Of a stretch of 64,000 nucleotides of DNA, positions 1-10,200 are shown piece after piece (position 1 is the first letter of the stretch; each line of letters opens with the position of its first letter). Source of the stretch: Saposhnikovia divaricata. Taxonomy: Eukaryota; Streptophyta; Magnoliopsida; Apiales; Apiaceae. Location of the stretch: assembly GCA_036435485.1 (NCBI GenBank), contig CM071595.1, positions 106,136,580-106,200,579 on the forward strand, given 5' to 3'. The notes under the pieces were generated by a model. The model was given only the letters and a program-made list of their open reading frames with translations, searched no databases and had not been told where the DNA came from. The position numbers and the translations under genes are program-made.

Positions 1-1
1 T

Positions 2-1594
2 GCTGAAACAGAGATTGATGAAATTTATGGACTGCTCAAAACTTATGAATTGGAAATGGAGCAGAGAAACAGGAGATCAAGTAGAAAAGGAAAGTCTGTT
101 GCTCTTAATGTTGAAGAGAAGCCTCAGAAGAAAGAGGCAACAAGAAGGAAAATGAAGGGAAAAACTTTGGTCATACATTCAGAAAGTGATTCACCAAACT
201 CTGATTATGATTCAAATTCTTCTGAATCATCTGACTCTGAGGATGATGAAGAAGAAATGAGAAAAATGGCTGTGCTGATGGTGAAGACTTTCAAGAAAAT
301 GGGCTTCAAGAATTTCAAGAAAGGAAAAAGGTTTTCTAGGGATTCAAATGAAGACAGGAAAAGCTACAGGAAATCTGATAAGAGAGATACTAAAGGGAAG
401 AAGGATAAGTCTGAAATTCAATGCTACAAGTGTAAGGAGATGGGTCACTATGCTCCTGAGTGCAAGAAGGGTAAAACTGGAAAGGTACTCTACACTAAAG
501 GCAGAGATTGGGCAGATACTTCAGATTCTGATGAAGAAGTGAACTATGCTCTCATGGCTACTACTGAATCAGAATCCTCTGAAAATCAGGTACCTCCAAC
601 TACCTATGCTTATAATATTGATGACATTGCTCAATTAAGAATTTTTCTTAAGTCATTGCATATAAGTTATAGGGATCAGACTTTAGAAAATGAGAGGATA
701 AAAGCTGAAAACTCTGAACTTAAAGAGAGAAATAAACTTGTTGAAGAGAAACTTGAAAACATGCAACAAGTTCAGAAAGAAAGAGATGATGCTGTTTCTA
801 TAGAACAAGATTTGCTTCAGAAATATAAACAACTAGAATCTGAGTTGGAGGAAGCAAATAAGAAAATTAGGACTTGAACTAATTCTGGAAAGGACACTCA
901 ACAGATTTTTCAAACAGACACTGTTGGTCTAGGTTATAATGAGGGAGATGAACTTAGATTTCAAAATCAAGTTAAAGTCAGAACTAAGTTTGTTCATGGA
1001 ACCAGTAAATTTTTGTCTGAGAATGAAAAAGAAGCTGTCCAAAGAAAACCAGTAAAAACTAGTGTTAAACAGGTTAATATTGGTTCAATGACAGATAAAC
1101 AACTCAAACATAAACTGAAGGAGTTAAAATCTGTTGAGAAAAAGGAAGTGTCAAACAAGAACAGAAATGGAAAAGTAGGCATTACTTCAGGAAATAAACC
1201 AATGCTTGCTAGTTATGCTCCAAGAAAGACATGTCATAACTGTGGTAGTACTAAGCATCTTGCAAATTTCTGCAAGAAAAATAAAAATATAAATTCTTTA
1301 CCTACAAAGTCTGAGGTAAAGAAGGATTTTGCTAGAACTAAGCCACAGACTCTATGCACACACTGTGGAAGCACTTGGCATTCCATCTATACTTGCAGAA
1401 AATATCATGCTATCTATCATAATTACTATGAACTGAAACCCAATCTGAAATGGGTTAAAGTTGATACTGCAAGCGTAAACACTGATACTGTTAGCTCAAA
1501 CTCTGATAATGTTAATTCCGCTGCAAAAGCTAACAAAGTTAAGAATGTCAAAGGATCCAAGCAAGTCTGGATCCTTAAAACTAATCCTCAGTAA
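2..1594 (+). pseudogene. gag: SIRE-A gag, 3' part, one in-frame stop
   Basis: This is the C-terminal two thirds of a copia Gag, open in one frame from base 2 with a single TGA at 875-877. Three CX2CX4HX4C zinc knuckles bind packaged RNA: CYKCKEMGHYAPEC near 421, CHNCGSTKHLANFC near 1233 and CTHCGSTWHSIYTC near 1357. A segment ending in LLKTYELE at the left edge matches the same position of the SIRE-C Gag. Acidic serine-rich and coiled-coil-like stretches lie between the first and second knuckles. The TGA is most simply a decayed CGA codon, although a shorter one-knuckle Gag product is possible. The frame ends at TAA 1592-1594, just before pol, which is in another frame. Confidence 0.88.
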
Positions 1595-1612
1595 TTGTTT
1601 GTGATTGCAGGG
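1592..1612 (+). promoter_or_regulatory. SIRE-A gag/pol junction with splice-acceptor-like signal
   Basis: The gag stop TAA is followed by a T-rich run ending in TTGCAG at 1605-1610 and then GGT, the first pol codon, in phase 0. The same signal sits at the gag/pol junction of SIRE-C, although there gag and pol are in a different relative frame. A possible donor is GAG|GTAAAG at about 1315/1316, also in phase 0, which would give an intron of about 295 nt. Splicing is inferred, not shown. Confidence 0.45.
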
Positions 1613-4600
1613 TAACAGGGAGGCAACCCTAGTCGTGGACAGTGGATGTTCAGGACACATGACTGGAAATAAAGCCCTGCTATCAGAATATGAGGAGAAG
1701 GCTGGCCCAAAAGTTTCCTATGGTGATGGCAATATAGGAAGAACATTGGGATATGGCAATATCAATCTTGGAAATGTCATCATCAACAATGTAGCTCATG
1801 TCCCAGGACTCAAGCATGACTTGCTATCTGTGAGTCAAATCTGTGACAAGGGATATCATGTAGATTTCCAACCTGAATATTGTGAAATTATCAGCAAATC
1901 TACAGGAAAGGTTGTTCTAGTTGGTCACATGCAAAACAACATTTATGAAATCAAGCTTTTGATAGACTCTGTTGGAAAAGCTGTTTGCCTGTCTACAAGA
2001 ATGTCTAGTGAAGAGAGTTGGAAGTGGCACAAGAAACTCTCACATTTGAACTTGAACAACATCAATGAATTGATCAGAAAGGATCTTGTAAGAGGACTCC
2101 CAAAGACCCTGTTAAATGTTGATGGCCTATGTGACTCATGTCAGAAGGCTAAACAAAGGAAGTCATCTTTCAAGAGCAAAACAGAATCTTCTATCACTGA
2201 TCTTCATCATCTTCTTCATGTTGATCTATTTGGTCCAGTAAATGTTATGTCTATTGCAAGGAAGAAATATGCTTTAGTCATTGTTGATGAATACACTAGA
2301 TTCACCTGGGTGTATTTTCTAGCAAAGAAGGATGAAACTGCATTGACTCTGATGGAGCATGTGAAGCTTCTGGACAAAGGATCAAGCAACAAAGTGAGAA
2401 TCATTAGAAGTGATAATGGAACTGAGTTCAGAAATGCAACAATGGAAGAATTCTGCAAGGACAATGGAGTGAAACAAGAATTTTCAGCACCTGGTACACC
2501 ACAACAAAATGGTGTAGTTGAAAGGAAAAATAGAACCTTAATTGAAGCTGCCAGAACTATGCTTGATGAAGCAAAATTGCCAACTTATTTCTGGGCAGAA
2601 GCTGTTCAAACTGCTTGTTTTACTCAAAATGCAACACTGATCAATAAGCATGGAAAGACACCATATGAGATGGTGAAGAAAAAGAAGCCTAACCTGAAAT
2701 ACTTTCATATTTTCGGGTGCAAATGTTTCGTTTTGAAGACTCATCCAGAACAGTTGACCAAGTTTGAGCTAAAGGCAGATGAAGGAATTTTTGTTGGCTA
2801 TCCGCTGTCAACAAAGGCATTCAGAGTTTACAATCTGAGAACTAAAGTGATCATGGAATCTATACATGTGTCTTTTGATGATAAGAAGATAACTGGACTG
2901 AAAGACAAAGACGAATATGATCAACTGAATTTTGAAAATGAAGTTTTAAACTCTGATGAAGGAAACTCTGAAGAAACAATTCTGACAGACTCTGTTGAAA
3001 CAAACTCTGAACCTCTACTGGTAAATTCTGGAGAAACTTCTCAGTCACAAGAAAGAGGAGAACCAGTTGAGGGGGAGCATGATCAAGATGAAGACTCAAA
3101 CACTGATACTGAGTCAACTGAAAAATCTGGATCAAACTCTGATGTTTCAAACTCTGAAAATTCAAATTCTGACTCTGGACAGTCAAGTTCAGGGGGAGTC
3201 TCAGAAAACGAAAATAGATCACAACAAAATCAGGAGAACATGGATCAAGGGGGAGGATCACATGCTGATAGAAGTCATTTGCCTTCTGCTAGGAAATGGA
3301 CTAAATCACATACACCTGATTTGATAATTGGTGATCCAGATGCAAAAGTAAAGACAAGAAGTGCTACTGCAAGTGAATGTCTGTTTCATGCATTCTTGTC
3401 TAAAAATGAACCAAAGAAAGTGGAAGAAGCTCTTCAAGATGCAGACTGGATAACAGAAATGCAGGAAGAGTTAAATGAATTTGAAAGGAATGAAGTTTGG
3501 ACCCTTGTACCAAGACCAAAGAACAGATCTATTGTGGGTACTAAATGGGTTTTCAGAAACAAGACTGACAGTGAAGGTGTTATCACGAGGAACAAGGCTA
3601 GACTGGTAGCAAAAGGTTATTCACAGCAGGAAGGAATAGATTATGATGAAACATTTGCTCCAGTAGCAAGATTGGAGGCAATCAGAATTTTTCTAGCATA
3701 TGCCTCTCACAAGAAATTCAAAGTGTTCCAGATGGATGTGAAAAGTGCTTTTCTGAATGGAAAGCTTGAAGAAGAAGTGTTTGTTGAACAACCACCAGGA
3801 TTTGTGGACCCCAAATATCCAGATTATGTCTACAGGCTAGATAAGGCATTATATGGACTTAAGCAGGCACCAAGAGCATGGTATGAGACACTTGCTCAGT
3901 TTCTTCTAGAAAGTGGATTCAACAGAGGAACAATTGACAAAACTCTGTTTTATTTCAATCAAGGAAGTGACCTCCTTTTAGTTCAAATTTATGCTGACGA
4001 CATCATCTTTGGGTCTACTAATGATAAACTCTGTAAGAAGTTTGCCAAGCTCATGCAGTCCAGATATCAAATGAGCATGATGGGAGAGCTTAGTTACTTT
4101 CTAGGCCTACAGGTGAAACAAACAGAAGATGGAATTTTCATTAATCAAGAAAAATACACCAGAAATCTTCTCAAGAAATTTGGTATGCTTGACTGTTCAT
4201 CTGCATCAACTCCCATGGCAACAGCAACTAAATTGGACAAAGACACAGGAGTTTCAGTGGATATGACAAACTACAGGGGCATGATAGGATCTCTTCTATA
4301 CTTGACAGCTAGTAGGCCTGACATCATGTATGCAACCTGTCTTTGTGCAAGGTTTCAGGCAGATCCTAGAGAGCCACATCTGACAGCTGTGAAAAGAATC
4401 TTCAAGTATCTCAAGGGCACCATATCATTAGGTCTGTGGTACCCCAGAGAATCAGATTTTAAGCTACTTGGGTATTCTGATGCAGACTTTGCAGGCTGTA
4501 AGTTAGACAGAAAGAGCACCAGTGGAAGTTATCAATTTCTTGGTGACAGACTTGTTTCCTGGTACAGCAAGAAACAGAAATCAATCTCCACATCTACAGC

Positions 4601-4934
4601 TGAAGCAGAGTATATTGCAGCTGGTAGCTGTTGTGCACAGATCTTATGGATGAAGAATCAATTGCTGGATTATGGATTGAGGTACAGTAATATCCCTATT
4701 TACTGTGATAATCAAAGTGCTATTGCTATGACAGGTAATCCAGTACAGCATTCAATGACCAAGCACATCAGCATAAGGTACCACTTCATCAGAGAACATG
4801 TGGAAGAAGGAAATATTGAACTACATTTTGTATCTACAGAACAACATCTTGCAGATATCTTCACTAAACCATTGAGTGAAGCTACATTTACAAGTCTGGT
4901 AAATGAACTAGGAATGGTCTCTGGTTCTGACTAG
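1605..4934 (+). CDS. pol: SIRE-A Pol polyprotein (PR-IN-RT-RH), intact
   Basis: An open frame of about 1109 codons encodes the copia polyprotein. The aspartic protease motif DSGCSGH starts at residue 12. The integrase zinc finger (WHKKLSHLN, then GLCDSCQKAK) precedes the catalytic core, where Asp207, Asp270 (SDNGTEF) and Glu306 (GVVERKN) give the expected DD35E spacing. Reverse transcriptase runs from KWVFRNK through DVKSAFLNG and KALYGLKQAP to the active site YADD around residue 798. RNase H covers SDADFAG to ADIFTKPL. No ATG opens the frame: it is closed upstream by TGA 1602-1604, and the first residues come from TTG CAG GGT, so expression needs splicing, frameshifting or cleavage from a larger product. 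A serine/asparagine/glutamate-rich hinge between IN and RT contains several GGGGGAG tracts. Confidence 0.96.
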   Translation: MQGNREATLVVDSGCSGHMTGNKALLSEYEEKAGPKVSYGDGNIGRTLGYGNINLGNVIINNVAHVPGLKHDLLSVSQICDKGYHVDFQPEYCEIISKSTGKVVLVGHMQNNIYEIKLLIDSVGKAVCLSTRMSSEESWKWHKKLSHLNLNNINELIRKDLVRGLPKTLLNVDGLCDSCQKAKQRKSSFKSKTESSITDLHHLLHVDLFGPVNVMSIARKKYALVIVDEYTRFTWVYFLAKKDETALTLMEHVKLLDKGSSNKVRIIRSDNGTEFRNATMEEFCKDNGVKQEFSAPGTPQQNGVVERKNRTLIEAARTMLDEAKLPTYFWAEAVQTACFTQNATLINKHGKTPYEMVKKKKPNLKYFHIFGCKCFVLKTHPEQLTKFELKADEGIFVGYPLSTKAFRVYNLRTKVIMESIHVSFDDKKITGLKDKDEYDQLNFENEVLNSDEGNSEETILTDSVETNSEPLLVNSGETSQSQERGEPVEGEHDQDEDSNTDTESTEKSGSNSDVSNSENSNSDSGQSSSGGVSENENRSQQNQENMDQGGGSHADRSHLPSARKWTKSHTPDLIIGDPDAKVKTRSATASECLFHAFLSKNEPKKVEEALQDADWITEMQEELNEFERNEVWTLVPRPKNRSIVGTKWVFRNKTDSEGVITRNKARLVAKGYSQQEGIDYDETFAPVARLEAIRIFLAYASHKKFKVFQMDVKSAFLNGKLEEEVFVEQPPGFVDPKYPDYVYRLDKALYGLKQAPRAWYETLAQFLLESGFNRGTIDKTLFYFNQGSDLLLVQIYADDIIFGSTNDKLCKKFAKLMQSRYQMSMMGELSYFLGLQVKQTEDGIFINQEKYTRNLLKKFGMLDCSSASTPMATATKLDKDTGVSVDMTNYRGMIGSLLYLTASRPDIMYATCLCARFQADPREPHLTAVKRIFKYLKGTISLGLWYPRESDFKLLGYSDADFAGCKLDRKSTSGSYQFLGDRLVSWYSKKQKSISTSTAEAEYIAAGSCCAQILWMKNQLLDYGLRYSNIPIYCDNQSAIAMTGNPVQHSMTKHISIRYHFIREHVEEGNIELHFVSTEQHLADIFTKPLSEATFTSLVNELGMVSGSD
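3071..3255 (+). repeat. Internal PPT-like GGGGGAG tracts in the IN-RT hinge
   Basis: GGGGGAG, the core of the element's own PPT, occurs at 3071-3077, within TCAGGGGGAG at 3189-3198, and at 3249-3255, all inside pol. SIRE-C has the identical TCAGGGGGAG in its hinge (minus strand, 58709-58700). Multiple PPT copies have been reported for Sireviruses; use as second-strand primers here is inferred. Confidence 0.6.
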
Positions 4935-5067
4935 AAATGTTGGTTAGATTCAAACTTTACTTATGTGATGTATTAATCATATTTCCTGATTGGTTAAATG
5001 CTAAGTGTACTCTGTCGATTAAACTCTGTTATGCATACTCTGTTAAACTCTGTCAGACAACTTGTCA

Positions 5068-5167
5068 TCCGTTGATTGAAGGTTGCATCAGTTGATGACT
5101 AACTGAACTGCATCCGTTGATATTATATGGTCTTATCCGTTGATATTATATGGTCCTATCCGTCGAT
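5068..5167 (+). repeat. TCCGTTGAT repeats, including a 23-bp tandem unit
   Basis: TCCGTTGAT lies at 5068, 5113 and 5136, with a one-base variant at 5159. The last three are exactly 23 bp apart and form a short tandem array with TATTATATGG spacers. Confidence 0.8.
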
Positions 5168-5590
5168 GGTTGTGTTATGCAGTCTCTAAACTCTGTCAGC
5201 ATGTCTGCATATCATACACTGTTAATAGGTTTGATAAACTCTGTGAACTTTGAGTTGATTTTTGTCTGAATGAAAACACCAATGAAGAAATATGTATGAA
5301 GCATGATTCTCATCAATTAATCATGAATCTTTCTGAGTTATTGAGATCTAATCTTAGATTGTGCAGAAAGTTAACACAGCATGATACAAGATCATATTTA
5401 TAGCATCTCTTAGTTTATTTTGTCCTAAACTCTGAGTCTATAGATACTGTATGCATTACCTTTCATGAAGAACTACTGATGTTGATGAACTCTAAACTCT
5501 GTTAGTTATACTCTGATAAAATAAAATGTTTACTGCAGTACCCCAAAGAAAATGTATATAGGTGATTATACTCCTTTGAGATTATGTTGG

Positions 5591-5732
5591 ATACTAGGAT
5601 GACCCAGGAACCTATTGGTATATAATAGGTGCTAAAATTCTCTGATTTTTGGTGACTAGTTAAATACTAGGATGACCCAAGAACTTATCAAAATGATAAG
5701 GGCTAAAATTTTTGAATTTTTGGTGACTAGTT
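5591..5732 (+). repeat. Imperfect tandem repeat (about 70 bp x2), each with a hairpin
   Basis: The two copies (5591-5663 and 5664-5732) start ATACTAGGATGACCCA and end TTTTTGGTGACTAGTT. Each has an inverted repeat at the same place: CCTATT...AATAGG in the first and CTTATCA...TGATAAG in the second. The stems differ in sequence but both stay paired, including a C-G to T-A compensatory change, which suggests that the structure matters. Confidence 0.75.
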
Positions 5733-5740
5733 CCAACCTC

Positions 5741-5820
5741 TGATTACTGGAATGAAAAAAAATAAATAAAAAAAAAAACAAAAAAAAAAAAATGAAAAAA
5801 ATGTGTATATAAAGGGGGTA
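5741..5820 (+). promoter_or_regulatory. A-rich tract and TATA box in SIRE-A spacer
   Basis: An A-rich run of about 60 bp is followed by TATATAAA at 5806-5813, downstream of most of the AAACTCTG cluster. It could be the core promoter of a subgenomic aORF transcript. The aORF ATG lies 1.5 kb further on, so a spliced leader would be needed; AG|GTAAAT near 6082 and pyrimidine-rich acceptors near 7190-7210 would remove the antisense gene. Confidence 0.4.
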
Positions 5821-6285
5821 TAAAATAAAAGTTACTGTATATAGTTTGATTACTTCAGAGTTTAGCTTTCATCATACAATCAGTGTTTACTATGACAGTT
5901 TGTGCATCCAGTGTTTATTGATTTACTTTATGGATTTTATGAAAAATTAGATGCTCTAAAAATTGACTTAGTAAACTCTGCTTCACACACACAAATATTC
6001 ACAACTGTGCAATTTATGAAAGGGTTTCGATGATAAAGTTGGAGAATTGACAAACGTTGTTGATTCGTGATTTGTACTCTGAGGTAAATTTTCACTTGGA
6101 CAATTTGAAAATCTTGGAGTAAGTAGGGTTTTTGACAACTGTTAATTAGTGGATAGTTGATGAATGTGTTCTTTATATGATTACTTTAATTAGTTTTCAT
6201 ATTCTCTTCTTGATTCATTTACTTGAAGAACAGTTCATATAACATAAATAACAGTTACAGAACACAATGAATATGATTAGAAAAA

Positions 6286-6298
6286 CAAAATTTTCATT
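6286..6298 (-). terminator. Possible poly(A) signal of SIRE-A antisense ORF
   Basis: AATGAAAATTTTG on the minus strand lies in a T-rich setting after the antisense ORF. A near-identical AATGAAAATACAAG follows the SIRE-B antisense ORF at 48581. Plant near-upstream elements are degenerate AATAAA-like hexamers, so AATGAA is plausible. Confidence 0.35.
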
Positions 6299-6486
6299 GA
6301 TAAAGAGAAAGAGATTACAAGTAAATATTACATCTTTTTGTTCTCTCTATCTGCTAATCTATTCAACAGGAAAGTAAAAGGTCCGACCACACCACTCCAT
6401 TGTTAGCAAAAATTCCCAGATCCCATCTTTGCCACTTTATTTGGGTGGAAGTTGAAGGGATAAGGTTATTTTTGCTGACATATTCA

Positions 6487-6744
6487 TTAACAATGGTTGG
6501 TGGTGGTGGATGAGGATGCCTTCGAGGAGAGCCATGTCAATGTTGTTTGGAGGGCAGCATCGATGTCAATCACCCTTGCAGGTTTCTCTCTCTCGAGTTC
6601 TTCCAGACCAGCATCCATTTGCAGCCACATCGTCTCAAGCTGCCTTTCCCACTCAAACGCTTAAAACTCTTCACGAGTATAGCTGAAGATGTCCCTATTC
6701 TCGACAAGATGAAGGTTTTTCTCTTTGATGGTAAGGTTGGCCAT
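6487..6744 (-). pseudogene. SIRE-A antisense ORF, one in-frame stop
   Basis: Read on the minus strand, an ATG at 6744 opens 85 codons ending at TAA 6489-6487, with one internal TAA at codon 28 and no frameshift. The product begins MANLTIKEKNLHL, has a charged, probably helical middle (WERQLETMWLQM, LEELEREKPARVIDID) and a Ser/Thr-rich tail. I recognise no domain. It lies between pol and the aORF, opposite to both, with a TATA box about 100 bp upstream and an AATGAAAATTTTG element about 190 bp downstream. SIRE-B has an antisense ORF of similar size in the same place; protein similarity between the two is weak at best. Confidence 0.55.
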
Positions 6745-6839
6745 TGTTTTTCAAAAGTATTTGGTTTGAAAGGTTTGTGATTTTACAGGGGAGACTGAAA
6801 GGTTAAAGGTTTAATGAATAATCTGAGCAAGTCTCTAGG

Positions 6840-6848
6840 CCTTAAATA
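6840..6848 (-). promoter_or_regulatory. TATA box of SIRE-A antisense ORF
   Basis: TATTTAAGG on the minus strand, 96 bp before the antisense ATG, predicts a start near 6815 and a leader of about 70 nt. It faces away from the aORF, so 6850-7280 may act as a divergent promoter region. Confidence 0.45.
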
Positions 6849-7279
6849 GAGATGGGTAAGAACGAAGTCCTTAATCGCTTCGTATTCTGGTTTTTAAAGG
6901 CAACAGGTAAACGTTTCAAATTCTGATTTTACTTGGGTCTAGATATTTTTAAAAGAGTATTATTTGATTTTTGTTAAAATCAAATATTTTAATGCTTTAT
7001 TTTTAATATACTCTTTTTAAAAAAATAGGCGCACATGACCCACTCGCCTTTAATGTGTCCCACTTACCTATTATCGTGTCCCACTACACATTAATCAAGG
7101 AACTGATTGAGCGTTTGTTACATAAGAGATTGAGTTTTTCTTTAAATTAATCACTTTTGTGTCCAAACGAGTTTGCTTTACTCTTACTCTCACAGTTTTC
7201 TTAGTTTTCTCTTGGGCACTCACGCAAACACCTTTTCTACATACACATCTTTTGGAAATTCTTGGAAATTCTTAAGTCA

Positions 7280-10200
7280 ATGGCATCTAAAGCATTCACT
7301 GCTCTTGGCTTACGGTTTGTTCCTAATAACTATGAAGCTCCACTCTATCATGAACGCGTTCCAGAATCGTTTCATCTCATGCAGAACTTTTTGAGGGATT
7401 CAGAGATTGGACAAGCTCTGACTGGACCTGCTACTCTTTCTGCGTCTCAAATTGCTTCATTCTGGCAGAATTCAGTTTATGTGGATGGAGGAGAAAGTGG
7501 AACTCCTACCATTATCTTCACTTACGAAGACCAAGATCATGTGATTACTCCACAGACTGTACGAGATACAATGGGGTTTGATACACATACTTCCTATACT
7601 CTCGTTAATGAAACTTATCTGAGAGAGATGCTACAAGAGATAGGTTACATGGAATCTCTTGACAAGCTTAGCAGTATAAAAAGGCCAAATCTCAGAAAAG
7701 AATGGAATTTCTTCTTTGATTGCATAACGAGGACGTTCCAGAAGAAAGTCACAAACTGGGATGCCATTCCAATAGACAGTCTTCAAATCGGGTATTCTCT
7801 GCTCTATGGTTCTAATTTTGATTTTGGTCGACATGTTTTGATGAGCTTAGGTGATAAATTGTCAGAGTCTACCACTGTCTATTATGCTCGTTTCTGTCAA
7901 ATGTTGTTCAATGCATGTGTACCTGGTCTTGAAATTGATGAAACTGATGAAATTGATCCGTTTAGAGTCAATAAGCACATATTCTCTGATATGACTAACA
8001 AGGATGTTGGTAAAGAAAATCTTCCTGAGTTTGTCATGCCTCTTGCTCTACGAAATTTTCTAAATCAACCACATGAACCACAACAAGACCAACAGGAACC
8101 ACAACACGATGCACCACAACAAGATGAACCTGAACAAGAACCACAACAACCTGAACCACACCCTGAACCTCAACCAGAACCAAACACTGAATCACCTGCA
8201 AAGCAACCTTCACCTACTTCAAACACAAACTCTGATTCGTCACAATCTCCACCAGCATCACAGTCTAGAATGCAAAGAGTTAAGAAGGCAGTTACTAAAC
8301 GACGTGCAAGTCTAAAGCAGGCAGAAGAGACACAAAGCAAATCAAAACGGAAATCTCCTGAAGCTGTTTACACTAGAAGGGGGAAAAGAATGAAAGCTCG
8401 GGCAAACATATCTAAGTCACTCTCTGTGGTAGAACCAACTCCACCAACTAGTGAAGAGGATTCAGATAATGTACCTCTAGCAAAACGAAGAAAAGTGATA
8501 TTCTCTGATTCTGTGGATGAAGATATTGAAGCTCCAGAGATTGCTTCACAGCAAATACCTCCTGTTGAGGTTGAGAAAGATGACATACCTGGAGAGGATG
8601 TAATGCCTGCAGAGGATGAAGTGCATGCAGAGGACAAAATGCCTGCAGAAGAGGATGCAAGAGATGGTATTTCTCCGATAAATGATATTCCTGATTCATT
8701 TATGCCATTCTCTGATCCTATCTCTAATATTGGTGTAGCTGATCAACCTACTTCTGTTCCTTCTGAAGCTGTGGCATCTCATACTGAGGTAATATCTGAT
8801 GCTCACCACACTGTTGAAGAAGGTGAAGAAATTGATCAGGCAACCAACGTAACTTCTCAGTCAATGCCTGTTGCTGAGCCTGAGCAACATGAAGACAATT
8901 CTGAAAAGCCTGTAGAAAATATTGCTAAACCTATGGCTGAAGATGAACCAGTTAACGCTACAAGTGTTGAAGCTGAAGGTGATAGTAGTGCAAACTCTGA
9001 TGCTTCTCTGAGTGAACCAGTACAAACTGATGATAAAAATACATCTTTTTCTCAACCTTGTACTTCTCATGAAGTTGAAAGAGTACAATTTGCCAAGAAT
9101 GCTACTGAATGGTACAAAGAAGATTGTATTTTTTCAACCGGAAGAGCAGCTAAGTTTGTTAAGCAGAGTGCTGATACTATCTCTAATCCAGAGATTCTTT
9201 CTTGCTTGAAAGCAACTATAGTTCAAGTTAAAACTCTGGATAGACGATTTGATGATACTAATTTGGCAATCACTTCTTTGCGAAATGAGGTTGTAGCTAG
9301 AGAGATGAAGATGGAAACACATTCAAAACTAGTGACTACAAAATTCTCTAAAGCTCAAGACAATATCTTTGCCAGACTGTGTAAAGTTGAAGAAAATCAG
9401 TCTGATTTATCTGCTAAAATTGATTCTATTGCTACCTCCCTGGAGTTAATTACTTCTATTCTTATGCCTGATGATGTCAAAAAGGGGGAGAGAGTTGTCA
9501 GAAGGGATAGTGCTGGAGATGGAGGGGCAAGTAACAATGACAAAGGAAAGAAAAAGGCTGAGGAGGTTCAAACTCTGAAAACTAGTAAGTCATCCAAATC
9601 ACAGTCTGTTGGGAGAAGTACTGATACTCAAGGAACTTCAAGGACCAAGAGTTTACTGTTATTTTCAAATCCACAAACTGATGAAGAGTTGGCTGCTAAG
9701 TTGTTCATTGAAGAGAATGAGGAAGGAGTAACGATTGAAGACATTGAAGCTGAGGAAAAGAGTTTACAAGAAGAACATCTTAAAGCTTTAAAGTCTGATA
9801 AGGTACAAAAAGAAAAAGCTCCTAGGCCTGTTCTTAAAGGCATTGTGATCAAGGAAAATGTTGATGCTGATCAAAGATCACATTTATCTAAGAAATCAAC
9901 AGAAGCTGAAGCTAAAATCAAGCTGAAAGGCATTGCTATGGAAGGAGAAGATTCAAAGAAGAAAGATACAACCTCTATTTCTACACAAGTTGTACAGAAG
10001 AAAGAAAACACAACCTCTGTTGCTAAACAAGTTGTGTTTAGACCTCTATCTTCTCAGTTGAAATCAGTTTTTGGTAAAGGAACACTTCATGATCCAGATG
10101 TGTTATCTGGAGTCTCAATGAATATTTCTGATGGAAAAGCTTTATCTGGTAAGATTGGAAATAATAAGGCTGGACTAGGCTCACATAGAGACAGAAGGCA

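Larger units (their letters stand above)
5021..5980 (+). repeat. Cluster of AAACTCTG motifs in SIRE-A spacer
   Basis: Exact AAACTCTG occurs at 5021, 5045, 5188, 5236, 5427, 5494 and 5973, and its reverse complement at 5856. Eight exact 8-mers in under 1 kb is far above chance. The same 8-mer builds both palindromes of the SIRE-A LTR (11054-11112). It is a candidate binding site shared by the LTR promoter and a spacer promoter. Confidence 0.8.

Noticed and set aside
2860..3261. 133-codon minus-strand ORF opposite SIRE-A pol
   Set aside because: Shadow of the Ser/Asn/Glu-rich hinge; no antisense promoter seen.
6547..6780. 77-codon plus-strand ORF in the SIRE-A spacer
   Set aside because: Shadow of the better-supported minus-strand antisense ORF, which has a TATA box and a 3' element.
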